DNA of 6,673 bases, from assembly GCA_012521315.1 (NCBI GenBank), contig JAAYMP010000049.1, positions 1 through 6,673 of the forward strand, in the 5' to 3' direction. Both the position numbers and the translations under genes were made by a program. The notes under the pieces were generated by a model. It ran no database searches and had not been told where the DNA came from. It saw only the letters and a program-made list of their open reading frames with translations. Shown one piece after another: positions 5,074 to 6,673 of this stretch. This DNA is from Bacillota bacterium (GTDB lineage: Bacteria; Bacillota; UBA4882; UBA10575). Numbering within the stretch: position 1 is the first letter of the stretch; each line of letters opens with the position of its first letter.

Positions 5074-6673
5074 TCGGGGAGAAGGCCGGTTTTTGTTTCG
5101 GGGTGGAACGGGCCCTACGGATTGCCCGGGAAAGCCGGGCCCAAAACCAACAACCGGTTTACATTTTGGGCGCTTTGATCCATAATCCCCGGGTGATCGC
5201 GGATCTGGAGCAACAGGGGGTTAAGACCATCACCGATCTGGAGGAGGCCGAACCTGGGGGAATCCTCCTCATCCGGTCGCATGGGGCCGGGCCCCAGGTC
5301 TTTGCGGCGGCGCAAGAACGGGGGTTGAAAGTGGTCGATGCCACCTGCCCCTTTGTCAAACAGGAACAAAACTACGCCCAGGAGTTGCGGCGGGATGGTT
5401 ACCAAGTTTTGGTCGTCGGGGACCCCAACCATCCGGAAGTGCAGGCCGTGGTTGACACCGTCGAGGGGGAAGCGGTGGTGGTGAACCCGGCCTGTCCCGA
5501 GGAATGGCGCACCAAGCCCTTCAAACCCAAACTTGGCCTGGTCTGTCAGACCACTCTCCCCCAAGAACAGCTGGCGACGGTGGTTGAAGCGCTGCTCCCG
5601 GTGGCCAAGGAACTGAAGGTTTTTAACACGATCTGCCATGCGACCATTGCGCGGCAGGCGGAAACGGCCAAGCTGGCCCAGGAAGTTGATGTTTTACTGG
5701 TCATCGGTGGGAAGAACTCGGCCAATACCCGTAAATTGGTAGAGATTGGGGCTGCTTTTACCCCCACTTATCATATAGAATCAGGAGCAGAGATTGATCC
5801 CCAATGGTTGGCAGGGAAAAAAATAATTGGAGTGACAGCCGGAGCGTCGACCCCTCAAAGTCAGATTTCCGAGGTCGTGGACTGGCTGCAACAAAATTAT
5901 ACAGGAGGTATCACCATGGAAAATCAAGTAACGAACGGACATCTGACGGAGGAGGGAGATCAAGTGGAGAACACGGAGGCCACGATGGACAGCGAAGCGA
6001 TGTTGCTTAACCAAAATATCCCCCGGTTGGAAGTGGGCGAAATAATCGAGGCCACGGTCGTGGCGGTGGACAAGGAAGAGATCGCGGTCAATGTTGGCGG
6101 GAAGTCCGACTATACGATTCCCCTGGCGGAACTGACCGGCGAAAAAGTGGAATCAGCCCATGGGCTTGTGCAAGTCGGGGATAAGATTAAAGTTATGGTC
6201 CTGCAGACCGGGGAGGAAAAGACCCGGCTTTCCAAGCGGAGAGCCGATGAAGAGCTGGTCTGGTTGCAAATGAAGGATGCGTTCCAAAACCACCAGCGGG
6301 TGTCCGGCAAAATTGTCCAGGCGGTCAAGGGCGGCCTTCAGGTCGACGTCAATGGTCTCATTGCCTTTCTTCCTGCTTCCCATGCGGATCTGGGCTACGT
6401 GAGCGATCTGTCCACCCTGAAAGGATTGGAAGCGGAGTTTTACGTGATTGACTTCGACGCCCAGCGGCGCCGGGTTGTCCTCTCCCGCAAAGCAGTACTG
6501 GCGGAAGAAAAGGCGGTGGCGGAGGCCAAAGTCTTTGCCGAGCTGGCCGAAGGCCAGACCCGCAAGGGAGTGGTGACCCGCCTGACCCCCTTTGGGGCCT
6601 TTGTTGACCTTGGCGGGGGGGTGGAAGGACTCCTCCACGTTTCGGAGATTGCCTGGGAAAGGATTGCCCATCC
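5058..6673 (+). CDS. ispH-rpsA: Bifunctional IspH / ribosomal protein S1 fusion (3' end beyond window)
   Basis: One frame with no stop runs from ATG 5058 to the window edge (538 codons plus two bases, incomplete). Residues 1 to about 281 are IspH (LytB), the 4Fe-4S enzyme that reduces HMBPP to IPP and DMAPP, the last MEP step. The three cluster cysteines are Cys13 (AGFCFG), Cys97 (DATCPF) and Cys193 (NTICHAT). Active-site His42, His75, His125 and Glu127 (DPNHPE), the NSANTRKL loop and TAGASTP are present. From residue 287 it becomes ribosomal protein S1: an acidic leader, two full S1 domains and the start of a third. Annotated IspH-S1 fusions are known in Clostridia, so the join is probably genuine. 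The ispH start has only a weak GGTGG site (5049-5053) and overlaps plsC by 16 bases, suggesting translational coupling. An internal start for S1 is listed separately. Confidence 0.9.
   Translation, partial: MGKIIIGEKAGFCFGVERALRIARESRAQNQQPVYILGALIHNPRVIADLEQQGVKTITDLEEAEPGGILLIRSHGAGPQVFAAAQERGLKVVDATCPFVKQEQNYAQELRRDGYQVLVVGDPNHPEVQAVVDTVEGEAVVVNPACPEEWRTKPFKPKLGLVCQTTLPQEQLATVVEALLPVAKELKVFNTICHATIARQAETAKLAQEVDVLLVIGGKNSANTRKLVEIGAAFTPTYHIESGAEIDPQWLAGKKIIGVTAGASTPQSQISEVVDWLQQNYTGGITMENQVTNGHLTEEGDQVENTEATMDSEAMLLNQNIPRLEVGEIIEATVVAVDKEEIAVNVGGKSDYTIPLAELTGEKVESAHGLVQVGDKIKVMVLQTGEEKTRLSKRRADEELVWLQMKDAFQNHQRVSGKIVQAVKGGLQVDVNGLIAFLPASHADLGYVSDLSTLKGLEAEFYVIDFDAQRRRVVLSRKAVLAEEKAVAEAKVFAELAEGQTRKGVVTRLTPFGAFVDLGGGVEGLLHVSEIAWERIAH
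5746..5774 (+). promoter_or_regulatory. Candidate internal promoter for rpsA
   Basis: TTGGGG (5746-5751) and TATCAT (5769-5774) are separated by 17 bases. The -10 matches the vegetative consensus at five of six positions; the -35 matches only at its TTG. It lies within the 3' part of ispH, about 140 bases before the S1 start and at the edge of an AT-rich codon patch. Position and spacing are right, but such matches occur by chance, so the call is tentative. Confidence 0.25.
5903..5909 (+). promoter_or_regulatory. Strong internal Shine-Dalgarno for rpsA inside the ispH-rpsA frame
   Basis: AGGAGGT is a perfect complement to the 16S rRNA anti-Shine-Dalgarno core and ends 6 bases before ATG 5916. 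In the fused frame the same bases encode Thr-Gly-Gly in the linker after IspH. It is far stronger than the site in front of ispH itself. Confidence 0.8.
5916..6673 (+). CDS. rpsA: Ribosomal protein S1 from an internal start (3' end beyond window)
   Basis: S1 binds mRNA on the small ribosomal subunit and assists initiation. ATG 5916 is in frame with ispH (codon 287 of the fusion) and has AGGAGGT at 5903-5909, so free S1 can plausibly be made as well as the fusion. The visible 252 residues start with an acidic, low-complexity leader (1-37). S1 domain 1 follows (about 38-108, LEVGEIIEATVVAVDKEEIAVNVG to LSKRRADEE). Domain 2 (about 125-192) has the typical GLIAFLPASHAD, and domain 3 begins near 211 (TRKGVVTRLTPFGAFVDLGGGVEGLLHVSEI) and is cut by the window edge. 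The S1 identity is firm; separate translation is inferred from the start signals alone. Confidence 0.75.
   Translation, partial: MENQVTNGHLTEEGDQVENTEATMDSEAMLLNQNIPRLEVGEIIEATVVAVDKEEIAVNVGGKSDYTIPLAELTGEKVESAHGLVQVGDKIKVMVLQTGEEKTRLSKRRADEELVWLQMKDAFQNHQRVSGKIVQAVKGGLQVDVNGLIAFLPASHADLGYVSDLSTLKGLEAEFYVIDFDAQRRRVVLSRKAVLAEEKAVAEAKVFAELAEGQTRKGVVTRLTPFGAFVDLGGGVEGLLHVSEIAWERIAH

Noticed and set aside
5115..5639. A 174-residue minus-strand open frame opposite ispH
   Set aside because: It lies wholly under conserved IspH sequence with all catalytic residues intact on the + strand.
5880..5916. Missing stop between ispH and rpsA as a sequencing error
   Set aside because: The frame stays in phase on both sides, no conserved residue is lost, and fusions of the same two genes are known in Clostridia; it cannot be fully excluded without reads.

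Overview
The window looks like the chromosomal core of a Gram-positive Firmicute, probably a moderately GC-rich member of the Clostridia or a related class. Four things point there: the Asp23-family protein next to a FakA/YloV DAK2 protein, the coaD-linked coiled-coil gene, the cmk-plsC-ispH-rpsA order, and the ispH-rpsA fusion, which is known from clostridial genomes. I cannot name a genus from sequence alone. Every gene is on the + strand, with very little space between genes, frequent ATGA/TTGA stop-start overlaps and frequent TTG starts.

Layout. Bases 3-386 encode an Asp23/Gls24-family protein (YloU type). Bases 400-2025 encode the fatty-acid kinase subunit FakA (YloV). A 138-base gap (2026-2163) follows; it is the only sizeable non-coding stretch and holds two interleaved 8-base inverted repeats. 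Next come rsmD (16S rRNA guanine methyltransferase), coaD (phosphopantetheine adenylyltransferase) and a 160-residue coiled-coil protein of unknown function, overlapping or nearly so. After 15 bases comes cmk (cytidylate kinase), then plsC (lysophosphatidate acyltransferase). The window ends in one uninterrupted reading frame that joins ispH (last step of the MEP isoprenoid pathway) to rpsA (ribosomal protein S1). It is still open at the right edge.

Functionally this is a housekeeping run. It covers phospholipid and fatty-acid supply (FakA, PlsC), CoA (CoaD), CTP-related nucleotide supply (Cmk), isoprenoids (IspH) and ribosome function (RsmD, S1). The order suggests two conserved clusters placed side by side: yloU-fakA-(recG)-rsmD-coaD-coiled coil, and cmk-plsC-ispH-rpsA. 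recG, often found between fakA and rsmD in relatives, is absent here.

I found no mobile element, CRISPR array, tRNA, rRNA or defence-type system. The most interesting feature is the ispH-rpsA junction. The frame has no stop, yet it carries a near-perfect Shine-Dalgarno and an in-frame ATG at the expected S1 start, preceded by an AT-rich codon patch with a promoter-like sequence. The gene may therefore yield both a fusion protein and free S1.
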